Positions 18,002 to 27,697 of a stretch of 28,051 nucleotides of DNA are shown piece after piece (the first letter of the stretch is position 1; the number at the start of each line of letters is the position of its first letter). Origin of the DNA: Phallusia fumigata. Its lineage: Eukaryota; Chordata; Ascidiacea; Phlebobranchia; Ascidiidae. The DNA lies in assembly GCA_008931825.1 (NCBI GenBank), contig QXVZ01017631.1:1-28051 (forward strand), given 5' to 3'. The translations under genes and the position numbers were made by a program. Under the pieces are notes generated by a model, which saw only the letters and a list, made by a program, of their open reading frames with translations, had not been told where the DNA came from and searched no databases.

Positions 18002-20122
18002 TCTTTAATAGTTTACCTTTGTTCAAGAATTATTTACACTTAAAGATAAACGATAGTGGTTGGTAAAACATTGGAAAATACTCGTTTGTTTCACACAATC
18101 TAGTCCCATGACACACTCAGGGTTGCAGAGTCAGAGATTAAAAGTCCAACTCCTGACTCAAGACTCCCAGTATTACTAGGATTTTACTCTGAATCTTGGT
18201 ATTCTTAGGAGTGTGAGCATCATAATTCATCATTTTAGTTTAATTATTGGCTGAAAGAGTGGACTTTTTGACAAAACAGCAAAATCTCTATAAAAAATGA
18301 CCTAAAAGCATTGCCAACACTCGTAAAAAACAAAAATTTAGCAACTTTGCTTAATTATTACCAATCTGCTACAAAGATTTTACTGGACTTTGGGAGCAGG
18401 AGTCAGATAAAAAACTTCGACTCCTAGTATTCATAGTCTGACTATGACTATGACTTCTTTAAAAACCTATGGCTCCCTACAACTTAGCAACCCTGGCGAC
18501 ACCATGTGCTTGTATTATGTGAAGTCATCATTTCACACATCTCCACACAAATATTTACCAATACTTTAAAGACATTTAGCAGCACCAAAGTTGGAAAAAT
18601 TTAAAAGAGAAATGACAAGTCACATTACTCCATCTATAGAGTACAATTTATTCTTGTCACAACTTCTACCCTATTGCACAATCCCAACAGGAAGGCGTTA
18701 GGTTTGTGAATTTTTTAATCATAGTAACTGAACACAGCACCACACTTTATGCGTTCCATTTTGTAACCACCCACAGGCCCAGTTTAGTGCACCGATCCAA
18801 ATCATGCACTAATGCCAGATCACATTTATTTAAAAAAAGGCAAAAATGTTAAACACAAAATTGCTAAACGCACAACAAACTGATAATATTTTAAAAAGGC
18901 TAGAAAAATTTGGGAGGGTAGTCAAAACACTGTCATCCTAAAATGTACAGTAAATAGCTGCCACAAAAAAACACTTTTAAATTCTTTGTGAAAGCCTTGC
19001 AATTTTAAAAGAAAAGTAATAGACATAGTTTTTTAGTTTAATGACCATTTAGATGCAGCATCCCATCTTTGCCAGGTTCAGAAACACAAATCTATGGGTT
19101 TGACATGCAGATATTATGTTTTCAGTGTTAACTGCCTAAATAATATCAATTTAAAATGACAACTTAACTATCAGGGACCCGAAAACATGGCACCATCCAA
19201 CCGACAAGGTAGACCTAGTGTCAAATGCTTGCAAAGTTGCCTGGTTTCTATGCAATAAATAATGTCAAAGAATGGAAATGAGAGTACACTAATAAAAGAG
19301 GTGAACAATTTATCACCTTCCTCATTAGCATTTAAGCTCACCTGCCAGACAAAGGTACACCATGTGCAACAAAACTGCAAGTTTGTAAAGTTCCCCAGTT
19401 TCATTGCAGTAAAAAGATACATAGAGTTTGTTCATGTTTGGTCCTTGCATCCCACACAACATCTGTAAATAGTGTCACACTCTTAGTTTGGTTGATGTTC
19501 ATGGACTTCTCAAATCAGCAGGTAAGGCACCACAACAATTACCTGAACAGCATATTGAACTTATACCAATTGTAATCCATTTTACTTGTTTAACATTACA
19601 ATGTGCTTTTTACTCGACATTTCATTCATTTTATCTATTTTATATGCCAAAAATTTTCTGGAAAAGATCAATCTACACCTAATAATGCACTACAATTGCA
19701 TTGACTTTCAGCAAAAAAATATTCTAGTAAGTTTTCCATTTGGGCACAAAAGTGGTGGGTAATTTTGCACCAAATTTGGTCATACAGGGATTTTAATCGT
19801 TTTAACTCAACAAACAAAACAAGAGAGTGGATGTCCAAATTTGAACAATCTAGCAGGTTTAGCCTGTGAGGCCAGATATTTTGTTGTGCTGTTAATATCA
19901 AAGTAGGCTACAACTTTACAACCTTTTCATTAGCATATAAGTTTTATTCACTCATGCCACCGCATAAGTTTGTTCGCTGACAGGTTTTTAGTGGGTCATT
20001 AAATATTCAAAACATTCACAGGCATTCACAGAAACCAACCACCTGCAAAGGGATAATAAAGCTGGGTTTTTGTTTGTTAACCCTTTTTTTTCCTGAAACA
20101 CATTACCAAGCACTAAGGTCAC
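18002..20122. other. Noncoding DNA upstream of the TRPA1-like start
   Basis: No confident gene. About 18110-18490 is unusually rich in GACTC/GAGTC words. Loosely repeated segments occur near 19205-19260 and 19370-19420 (GCAAAGTTGCCTGGTTTC versus GTAAAGTTCCCCAGTTTC). A good donor (GGCAG|GTGAGC) on the minus strand near 19340 has no convincing exon. Confidence 0.5.
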
Positions 20123-20177
20123 CTTGAAAACAGGGTTGTGCATTCTGAGCAGAGCGGCACAGTGTGGGGTCATTTCC
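20123..20177 (-). other. Possible upstream exon (55 nt)
   Basis: On the minus strand, acceptor GAAACAG|GG and donor TCAAG|GTGACC enclose 55 nt. In one frame these read EMTPHCAALLRMHNPVFK, faintly ankyrin-like. It could follow a donor at 20643 (AAAGAG|GTAAGC) in matching phase 2. It may be a 5' UTR or alternative exon of the channel gene, or chance. I could not connect it in frame to exon 1. Confidence 0.2.
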
Positions 20178-21014
20178 CTGTTTCAAAACATAAAGGCCAT
20201 TTTAAAACAACTCAACATAATGTATAAATGGACAAGGTTGAAAACCGGCAAAAATAGTCACTATTTCAAAAATAAATACAATAATATCATAAAATTGTAT
20301 TGTAATCAAGCTGATTTCCATCTAATCTGCAAGAAACATGCCTTAACAAAAACACTAGTTTACAGCGTTTTTCTGAATAAAAATCTGTGGTCCCATACTT
20401 ATATTTCATACAAGGGATTTTACCAATGTTTAGTCAATGCAAAAAGTTGTTACTTCTAGCCAGTGTAACATTAATATCAAAAAATGTAAAAAAAATTTTT
20501 AAAATAGAATGTTTAAAAAAAATAAAAAATAGAATGTTTGTTTCCAATGTCCAACCAAAGTTGGTACAGCTTTTTTTGTTTATCATCTGTTAAAAAACTT
20601 TTCTCCTAAACTAAGTCAAACAAGCTGTTTTACAATGCTTACCTCTTTGCAAGGCCAAAGCTTTCACTGGCGGTCGGGTGGTTCAAGTTTATCTCCGAAA
20701 ACAACCATTGTGTTAATCTACAGCGGTATTGGTTTGGGTGGAACCCCTGATGTATTTTGAAAATCTACACCAAGTGGTAGAGAATTCCCCCACTGCACAG
20801 ATTGTAAACCATCATATGTAATTTCAAAGTCAATTTTGTACATCACCTTTGTAACCACACGGCTGCGCCATGGTTGAAAAAACAAAGGGCCGAGGTCAAT
20901 TTGAGATGGCTGACCTTGAAAATGCTTTTGCCATTTCTAAAAATAATTTTAAAAGCCAAATTTACATCTACGTAAGTAAAAAACGAGATTCGTGCGTTGG
21001 TTGAACAATTAGTT

Positions 21015-21301
21015 ACGGACGGTCACCCCGCGGTTAGTACAACTACCTTGTGCAAGGTTGGTGGTTCAAATCCTTTTTCGGTTTCCTGTGTTTCCCTGAG
21101 CAAGAAACTCAAACGGCATTGCTCCAGCCCAGTGGAAACCTAAGGCCATAAAGGGGTTAATCCAAATTAAAGTCACCACCTTAATCACAAAAAAAAACAA
21201 TTAACCCACAGAACTGCAATAAGGCAGGTAGCTCGACGATGAATTGAGACAACAACGCATTCAGGCGTTGTTCCGCCGACCGAGGAAAAAATGAAACAAA
21301 C
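21015..21301 (+). mobile_element. tRNA-derived SINE, copy D
   Basis: The A box is decayed (CACCCCGCGGTTAGTAC) but the B box is good (GGTGGTTCAAATCC). The body has GAGCAAGAAACTC and CCAAATTAAAGTCACC, the distal block is GGTAGCTCGACGATG, and the tail is GAAACAAAC. It lies between the channel gene and sulfotransferase-like copy 3. Confidence 0.8.
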
Positions 21302-22933
21302 TTTTCTATTCGCCTTACAGTCCAATTCGATTAGGCTGACTAGGTTTAAACGTTTGTGTAAATTCTTTTTAGATGTATAATAATAACTGCGTTTTTACCA
21401 AAGAAAATCAGCTTACAAAAAAGCATAAAAAAAATGAGAATTATACGCATTTAAAGAATAGGTTAAAATATTTTATCCGAATTTGGAATAGTATATTAAA
21501 TGCCTAAAACTCCTTTTAGTTTGGGAAGGTCCTTGATATCCTTCGTGCTAATGCGAAACAGTCTTAATGTATCAAGTTTTGGTTTGGCCGAATGGACAGT
21601 GCATACATTTCCACAAGCTGTTATTTGCCACAAATGTGTTAGATCGGCCTAATGCGATAGTCTGCTGTGGCCATGTAATAATCGTACTTTGTGTATTCCA
21701 TTCTATTTGAATAAGACAATAAAGGTGTAGGAAAAAGGTCTATTGCTGATCAGAGTAAGAAGGCGTTGCTGTTAAAGAACTTCCAATAATCAAACCCATC
21801 TTTTGCGTTTCCGTGAAAACGGAGTTTGACATTATTGATTGTCAACTTATAGCATTGCCCGCCTTTTAAACGCTGTACAGAACAGAGGGTTAAATCGCCA
21901 GAAAACGTTTAACATCGCGCACATAACAGCACCAACGTAAGAATACAGATTTTGAACGCTACTAACTTCTGAAAACCTCTTAAAGTTTGCGGGCTTGATT
22001 TTTTCGTTGCATTCATAAAGTTGGTGATGCGAAGCCGCCTCGAAGCAGGTTTTATTACGCTCGGATGCACTGTACAAACTTCGACGAGTACCGGTTTTCT
22101 TGCGATTGCAACTCAATACTTCTGGGTTTAAAAGTTGAGCACAACGGGAATTGAGGTTGCTATGAAACTCTAAACTGGGCGCATGTTGAAGGTCTATAAC
22201 ACAGGAAAAGAACAGCAATAGATTCAGCTTCAGCAATCACCAAGCTGAACACAAAAGCGACGTTAATATGCATAAAAAAATCTTTCATCATGATAAATTG
22301 TAGGTGTGTAAGTTTCCAACAAGCAAGATTAGTCGATTTAAAACAAAGGAAAATGTATTTCGCCCAATCATGGCAACGTCAGTTCCTGTAAACGCAAAAG
22401 GAGCATAAAACCTTGCAAGATTTTAACAAACCAACAGAAAGCAATTAAGGCAACTGACCACGACTAAGCACTGCGACCACCTCGCCTTTATCAGAATGGC
22501 CGTAGTACAAACACGCAAACAATCTAATCTTGAGCCAGTCGGGAGAGGATGAAACATGTCGAAGAGAGATAGTCGCAGTGTTCTGTTGTGGGCAGTTGCC
22601 TCAATACGTCGGTTTGGTCAAATCCTGCAAGGTGTTATGCTGCTTTTGCGTTTGCGGGATCTGACAATGCCGTGATTGGCCGAAACGTATATTTTTACAT
22701 TCTGAATCGACTGACCCTGTTTCTAAGAAACTTGTTTCCGTATCTACAACTTTACTTAGAGAAAACAGCGATCGTTGATGGTCATGTTCTGTGTTAGAAG
22801 GCCAGATATTTCCCATTATAATCACTCTCAGTTTATATCATGATGACAAGAAGTTTTTCATTTCGGCTTCTTTGTACCTCATGTACATTTGTATTTGTTT
22901 TAACCCTTTAGGTGACGATTTTAGACAATCAGA
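21302..22933. other. Upstream region of sulfotransferase-like copy 3
   Basis: 21836-21933 is homologous to 1655-1755 upstream of copy 2, and the last 100 bases or so before 22934 resemble those before 2344 (CGGCTTCTTTGTACC, GTATTTG). So the duplicated unit includes upstream DNA. A reverse CCAAT box (GATTGGCCG) lies near 22675. A pyrimidine-rich stretch ending TTTAG occurs about 20 bases before the ATG. It may be a 5' UTR splice or trans-splice acceptor. Confidence 0.5.
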
Positions 22934-25170
22934 ATGAAAGTTTTCATGGCAGGATATTCTAAGACAGGAACCAAATCAATGGCGGAAGCGTTGAGAATTC
23001 TAGGATATGAAGTTCACGACTCCATGGATCATTTCCGACATCATAAACAGGCAAGTCTGCTGAAATATTTTTGCGAGCGGCCGGGGTCGTTCTATGAGCA
23101 CTTTGGGGCTAAAACAAATAAATAAGAGGCACTTGATTTCTCACTGTAATGGCGACGCCGATCCCCGAAAGTATTAAGGTTTGCTTTTTGTGACCTTAGC
23201 TTTCTCTCGTTAGTTGGCGCTATAAAGTTGGAGTGGGTCGAATGGTCTGAGGCGCTCGACCCATATACAGACTAAATAACAAAAACGTATCGGGATTCGT
23301 CCTCGGGGTCGTCCCGGGTTCGAACCCCGTGAAAAATAAGAAAAAACACCACCAAGTTATACCGTGGAACGATGCATTTACTAACGCAAAAACTATGCCT
23401 AAATCTAGGTATTGTACGATTTGGCGGATAGAAAAACTGATGCAGCCGAACTTCGTAAGTCCTATAAAGACGTGGATGCAGTCACTGACTATCCAGTCAT
23501 CCACTTCTACGACCAATTTGTCAAGGCTTTTCCGGAGGCAAAGGTGTGCTTGTTTTTCCGTCTGTATTGTATTGCAATGACACCGGATTTGGTAAAAATA
23601 TTAGATTTGAGCAAAACCAGAGGTGTAGTGGCAATTTTGTAGGGGCTGGAGCTTTCTGAATGAGCTTACTACTCTTTTCACACCCTTTACCCCCAATGGC
23701 CCATCATTCATTTGTGGAGGAGACGGAGCGGAGCTCTGACACGGCCTGGCACTCTACTACTAAGTAAAACGCATCATAAAAGCTCTCAAAGCATCGAAAG
23801 AATCATTTGTGCCATCAAGGCGTGCAATACAAGTTTTTCAGACAGATTGTCACCTAAACTCAGTAAGCTTTTCAGGGCAGGGTTTAAACCAGTACCCGAT
23901 TACGAGAAAAACGTGGTTATTTGCAGGTTGTCTTGACTGTCCGCGACGAAGAGAGTTGGCTGCGAAGTTTTTTCAATCATCTCGACGATTTTGAAAGCTA
24001 CAGACCGCTGATATGGCTCATGGTGTTTACTCCAACTGGCCGATCCTTCTTTCTATTCTTTCAAAAATGGCGTAAGCAACAAACTTCACTAAGGTTGACT
24101 CTAAACAATTTAACAGCTAAAATGTGTTACCCATACCTGGCTCACCATACTGAAGACTTGACTTAAGTCAGTTGACTCAACTCGAGTTAAAGGGTTAACA
24201 GTGTAACTTAAGTGGAGTCTTTTAGGACACATCTCGAGTCAAGTCGAGTCTTTTACGATAGGAATCGAGTGAAGCCCGATAAGTTGGGTCTAATACAAAA
24301 TAAAACGTGATGCTTTTCGAGTTTCGTCCATTAGGTGACTCCAATCAATTTAGAAAGCACGACAAACTCACCACTTTTTTCTTCAGACATGTATGTTTAC
24401 GGAAAAGCACCAAGGACCCCACTGTCGTCATGGCAAGTAGACAAGGACTTTATTTTGAATGATTACAGGCAACACAACAAGTCTGTCAAACAGGTATAAC
24501 TTGTTGTCGTTTTGTTCAGTTAAGTGAACACCCGTAGGCGCAAGTTGGGTTTCTCAACTAGCTTTGTTCAGTTAGCCGTTGCACAATGTTAAAATTTGCC
24601 AATGCGCCAAAGTGGCCGAGTGATTGTTGCGACTGCGTTCCAATTCTGTCTCGGTCGCTTGTTTTACCCTGAGCAACTTCAAAAAAATTAAATAAAAATG
24701 ATCCAACAGACTGTAATGAAGCAGGTACCACAATGGTGGACTCATTATGAGCATAACAAGTTCAGGCGTTCGTATTCCGAGGATAAAAATAAACAAATAA
24801 TCAACTTTATCCTGGATAAAAAGATTTAATATCTCGTCGATATACTATTTTGTAAGGTTTTTTTGGGTTGTTTTCAAACACATAAAAGTCAAGTTTAAAA
24901 TCCTTGATTTGCACCGCTAACGTTTTTTAGAAAACGCCGAAAAACAACCTCCTTGTGTTCAACATTCGCGAAGGATGGGAACCACTTTGCAAATTTTTGG
25001 GCGTTCAGATTCCTGATCGTCCTTTTCCAAGAAAAAACGTCAAGTGTTCCATATACAAGGATCGTATGAAAACCGACGAGTCATTTCGAAGGATGCAATT
25101 GGAAGCACTTGTTATATTCCTTATTGTTATGGTTGCCGTTGTTGCCTTTGCTGTATTGTATGTGATATAA
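22934..25170 (+). CDS. Sulfotransferase-like P-loop protein with C-terminal membrane anchor, copy 3
   Basis: Five exons: 22934-23050, 23409-23543, 23927-24071, 24387-24493 and 24931-25170. Each has exactly the length of its counterpart in copy 2, again giving 744 nt and 247 residues. It begins MKVFMAGYSKTGTKSMAEAL, with the phosphosulfate loop at residues 9-15. It has VVLTVRDEESWLRS at 85-98, MYVYGKAPRTPLSSWQ near 134-149 and NIREGWEPLCKFLGV early in exon 5. A C-terminal hydrophobic segment runs to the stop. Intron 1 again uses a GC donor, here the perfect consensus AG|GCAAGT. Intron 1 contains a tRNA-like element absent from copy 2, and intron 4 contains a SINE. The family transfers sulfate from PAPS where activity is known. 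Activity and substrate here are unproven. Copy 3 is convergent with the carboxypeptidase gene downstream. Confidence 0.89.
23226..23340 (+). mobile_element. Short tRNA-like retroposon in intron 1 of copy 3
   Basis: GGGTCGA and TCGACCC form a D-arm-like hairpin around AATGGTCTGAGGCGC. A spacer, a perfect B box (GGGTTCGAACCCCGTG) and an A-rich tail (AAAAATAAGAAAAAA) follow. Intron 1 of copies 1 and 2 runs straight from the GGCGCTATAA region to CACCAAGTTA without it, so those copies show the empty site. A reverse-oriented relative lies at 1800-1955. Confidence 0.7.
24150..24290. repeat. Degenerate AAGTCGAGTC repeat in intron 3 of copy 3
   Basis: Clustered words of the type GACTTAAGTC, GACTCAACTCGAG and AAGTCGAGTC occupy intron 3. 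The equivalent stretch in copy 2 is 3250-3425. It was therefore present before the duplication. Confidence 0.6.
24601..24801 (+). mobile_element. tRNA-derived SINE, copy E (internally deleted)
   Basis: The head GTGGCCGAGTGATTG has lost much of the anticodon arm before CCAATTCTGTCTCGG. The body is shortened, but the distal ACTCATTATGAGCATAAC block and the AAATAAACAAATAA tail are kept. It lies in intron 4 of copy 3 in the same orientation as SINE B in intron 4 of copy 2. Confidence 0.8.
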
Positions 25171-26077
25171 TGGTCGACTGCTACAAACTTGCCAATACAA
25201 CATCGGTAATGTTGAGTCAAGCGCGATTGGGTAGGCATAAACGGGTTACCGACAAGCTTTGTGCAGTCAACCATAGCACGAGGTCCATACGCGGCTTTGT
25301 ATGCTTAAGTTTGTCCACTGCTAAAAACTTTTGTAAACCGACTAGGTGTTGTCAGTTGTTCCGTTAATTTTAGAGTCCAGCCAGGGTTGGGGAAGCTTGT
25401 TCAATGGAAGAGTCGCTTGCGGAAAACCAGAAACACCAGCGAGCATCAAACTTTAATTGATAAATCTACATTCATGTTCACTGCGCTCTTTGAAGCCTTT
25501 GCAACCTTTGCAACTAGAGATAAATCATTGTGGTTTGATTTTGTGTAGGTGTCACACTGCAATGTTACTGCACAATGGTTGATAACAAACTTTGAATGCA
25601 GGGTTACAACTCTATCAATTTGGGATGTTACTATGCAGCTAGAAGAGCCACAAAAAACATATGTCGGCGATCCTCAGTTTGGCCACTCCTGATGTAGGCG
25701 ATGAGCAGCATCGTGTGAATCATACCAATGTGCACATTAAATTGTAAGTTCATTGATGTTAAATGTAATTGATCGGTGTACCTGCAGCGCGTTCAACTTT
25801 AATCCACTACAGTGGCTTTTGACCTTGCAATTAGGAACAAATACCTTATGTCGCAAAAATGATATTGCTTGCCGTAACTAAAACGTATAAGATTTTTTGT
25901 TTATTTATTGCACTTGAAAATCAGTAAACAAATGTTACAACATAAAATTGACACTGCTTGTTTTGTGGTTACAAAAATGTAACATTTATCACAAACTACT
26001 TAGTGCATATGAATAAAAGGTTTCATAAATTAAGTGCATGAATTATCTGCCAGGGGGTGCTACTTGGGAGTGCACAT
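25171..26077. other. Intergenic stretch between convergent genes
   Basis: No gene seen. It should hold the 3' UTR of copy 3 at the left and that of the carboxypeptidase gene at the right. Confidence 0.6.
25900..25909 (-). terminator. Poly(A) signal of the carboxypeptidase gene
   Basis: Two overlapping AATAAA hexamers on the minus strand (plus TTTATTTATT) lie about 170 nt beyond the stop at 26078. This is a plausible 3' end signal. Confidence 0.5.
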
Positions 26078-27697
26078 TTATGCGGTGATGATGTCATTGA
26101 GCATATGAAGGGTGAATTCCCCTGCGTCCAATGGAACCATGTGACCGGCTTTCAAAACCCACCAAAACTGGAAGTTATCAATTTTCTTCGAGAATCCGCC
26201 GGTGTCTTTGCCTAAATGGAAACAAGTTCTTGTAAGTGTTAGCAACTGTTGGAAAGTTCTTGAAGGCCCCTCTCAATCTGGAACTCCACCAACCAAACTT
26301 GTTTTACAACTAAAAACTGCATGGTTTCACAACTAACCCTTGTATGCATATTCTGGGGTCCAGTCCATGCTCATAAAGTTGTCCAATTGCATCCAATTCA
26401 TTTTCTTCAACCACATTTCTTGTCCTGTTTACACACATATGAATACGCTGCACCAAGGGTATGATAGTTGCAAATCTTTCACTTTACCTGGGGTATCCAC
26501 AATCAAATCAAGCTGTCCATTGTAAACTACAACCTTCATTCCGGTTTTGATAAGTTCGTCAACTACAGAGAAGTACAATAATAAATAGGCCTCCGCACAA
26601 ATTTTATCATTAGTTGTGTTCACGCTAAATGATGTAAGTGACACATTTAATGTTAAGTTAGCCCTGATGATATTAAAACATCATTTTAATGCATAACCAC
26701 CTGTTGTTATCACTGGTTTCATGAAGTCTCCAGCCTGGGCATTAAACACTGCATTCGATTGTCCACCCCATGTGACAGTATCTGGAATTCCCAAGTACGT
26801 TTTCACTTCGCCGTTCATCAAAGTATCAAGTGGGTCGGCCTGGTAGTTGTTCACACTCTGTGAGTAGCCTTGAACTGAAAAGAGGCGGGGAATTTGTGGT
26901 AAGCTCTGGTTTTAGATAAAAACTGTAAATTTTTTAAAAATTTGTAACGTTTTAAAATCCTTCATACTGAAAGTTCTGTGTTATGTACTAGGGATGGGCC
27001 AAAACTGCAAGTGTTCTGTTTGGTCGAGCACCGAGCTTTTTAACGTTAGCGCTCGATGCTCGGTGTATTGTGACGTCACAAACATTCCCATTTACCCTGT
27101 AGTTTTTTACTTTTTCAAGGTCCCTTATCTAGCCACCAGAGCCGTAAGCTCTAGAGGTCTCTTCTGCATATCATGTGAGGCAAGCCAACGCTAAGTGAAA
27201 CACCCATGTGTTTTTTAAGTAACAACAACTAATTAAAAGCACTTTAAAGTACTCGTGTTTCCACCCTTTGACGTTTTCGAACAGTCACTTTTATGCGGCA
27301 AGATACATGAAAAATATTTGCAGCATTGTCACTTACAACTGACCGCTAACAAACCCGTTTGAGACTCGCCCATTGCAATATTGTACAATAAGCAAGTAAT
27401 CAATTCGTAGTGCGGTTTCGCAGAAATTGCGTAGTTTCAAATTTAGTTTCGAATAAAGTTTTTGTCTTAATGCTCGGCCTAATTCATGCGAGTGCTCGGC
27501 CGAGCATCAAAAATTGCGATGATCGGTACCGAGTACTCGGGTTCTGGCTTGGTTCGGCCCATCCGAAACTGGTACAACTTACTAAGTTCTTCTGGGACAA
27601 GGTTTGTAAGATTTCTGGTGTTACGCCGAGCAGCAAGATTTGGATGATGTGGGGACAAAATGTTGTAGAAGTCAACATTATCCGAGTGGTTGATAAT
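26078..27697 (-). CDS. SCPEP1: Retinoid-inducible-type serine carboxypeptidase, C-terminal part
   Basis: Five 3' exons on the minus strand: 27697-27583, 26874-26701, 26562-26488, 26424-26338 and 26211-26078. They sum to 585 nt, encode the last 194 residues, and are in phase at every junction. The family (peptidase S10) removes C-terminal residues from peptides in lysosomal or secretory compartments. Visible hallmarks are DNVDFYNIL, WGGQSNAVFNAQAGDFMKPV, the catalytic Asp in VYNGQLDLIVDT (codon 26507-26509) and the catalytic His in KAGHMVPLDAGE (codon 26141-26143). The nucleophilic Ser and the signal peptide would lie in exons beyond the right edge. The first intron holds a transposon-like insert. 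The gene is convergent with sulfotransferase-like copy 3. Family assignment is firm; assignment to SCPEP1 rather than another S10 member rests on these motifs. Confidence 0.9.
26992..27564. mobile_element. hAT-like nonautonomous element in a carboxypeptidase intron
   Basis: GGATGGGCCAAAAC at 26992 pairs with GGTTCGGCCCATCC ending at 27564 as imperfect terminal inverted repeats. Subterminal palindromic words (GCTCGATGCTCGG, GCTCGGCCGAGC, GGTACCGAGTACTCGG) are typical of hAT-like MITEs. It fills about 570 of the 708 bases of the intron and ends 17 bases from the donor GT. A target duplication was not clear. Confidence 0.65.

Noticed and set aside
21847-22236. A 129-codon open frame on the minus strand
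   Set aside because: It has no recognisable domain or splice context. It overlaps sequence homologous to the noncoding DNA at 1655-1755, so it is more likely chance.
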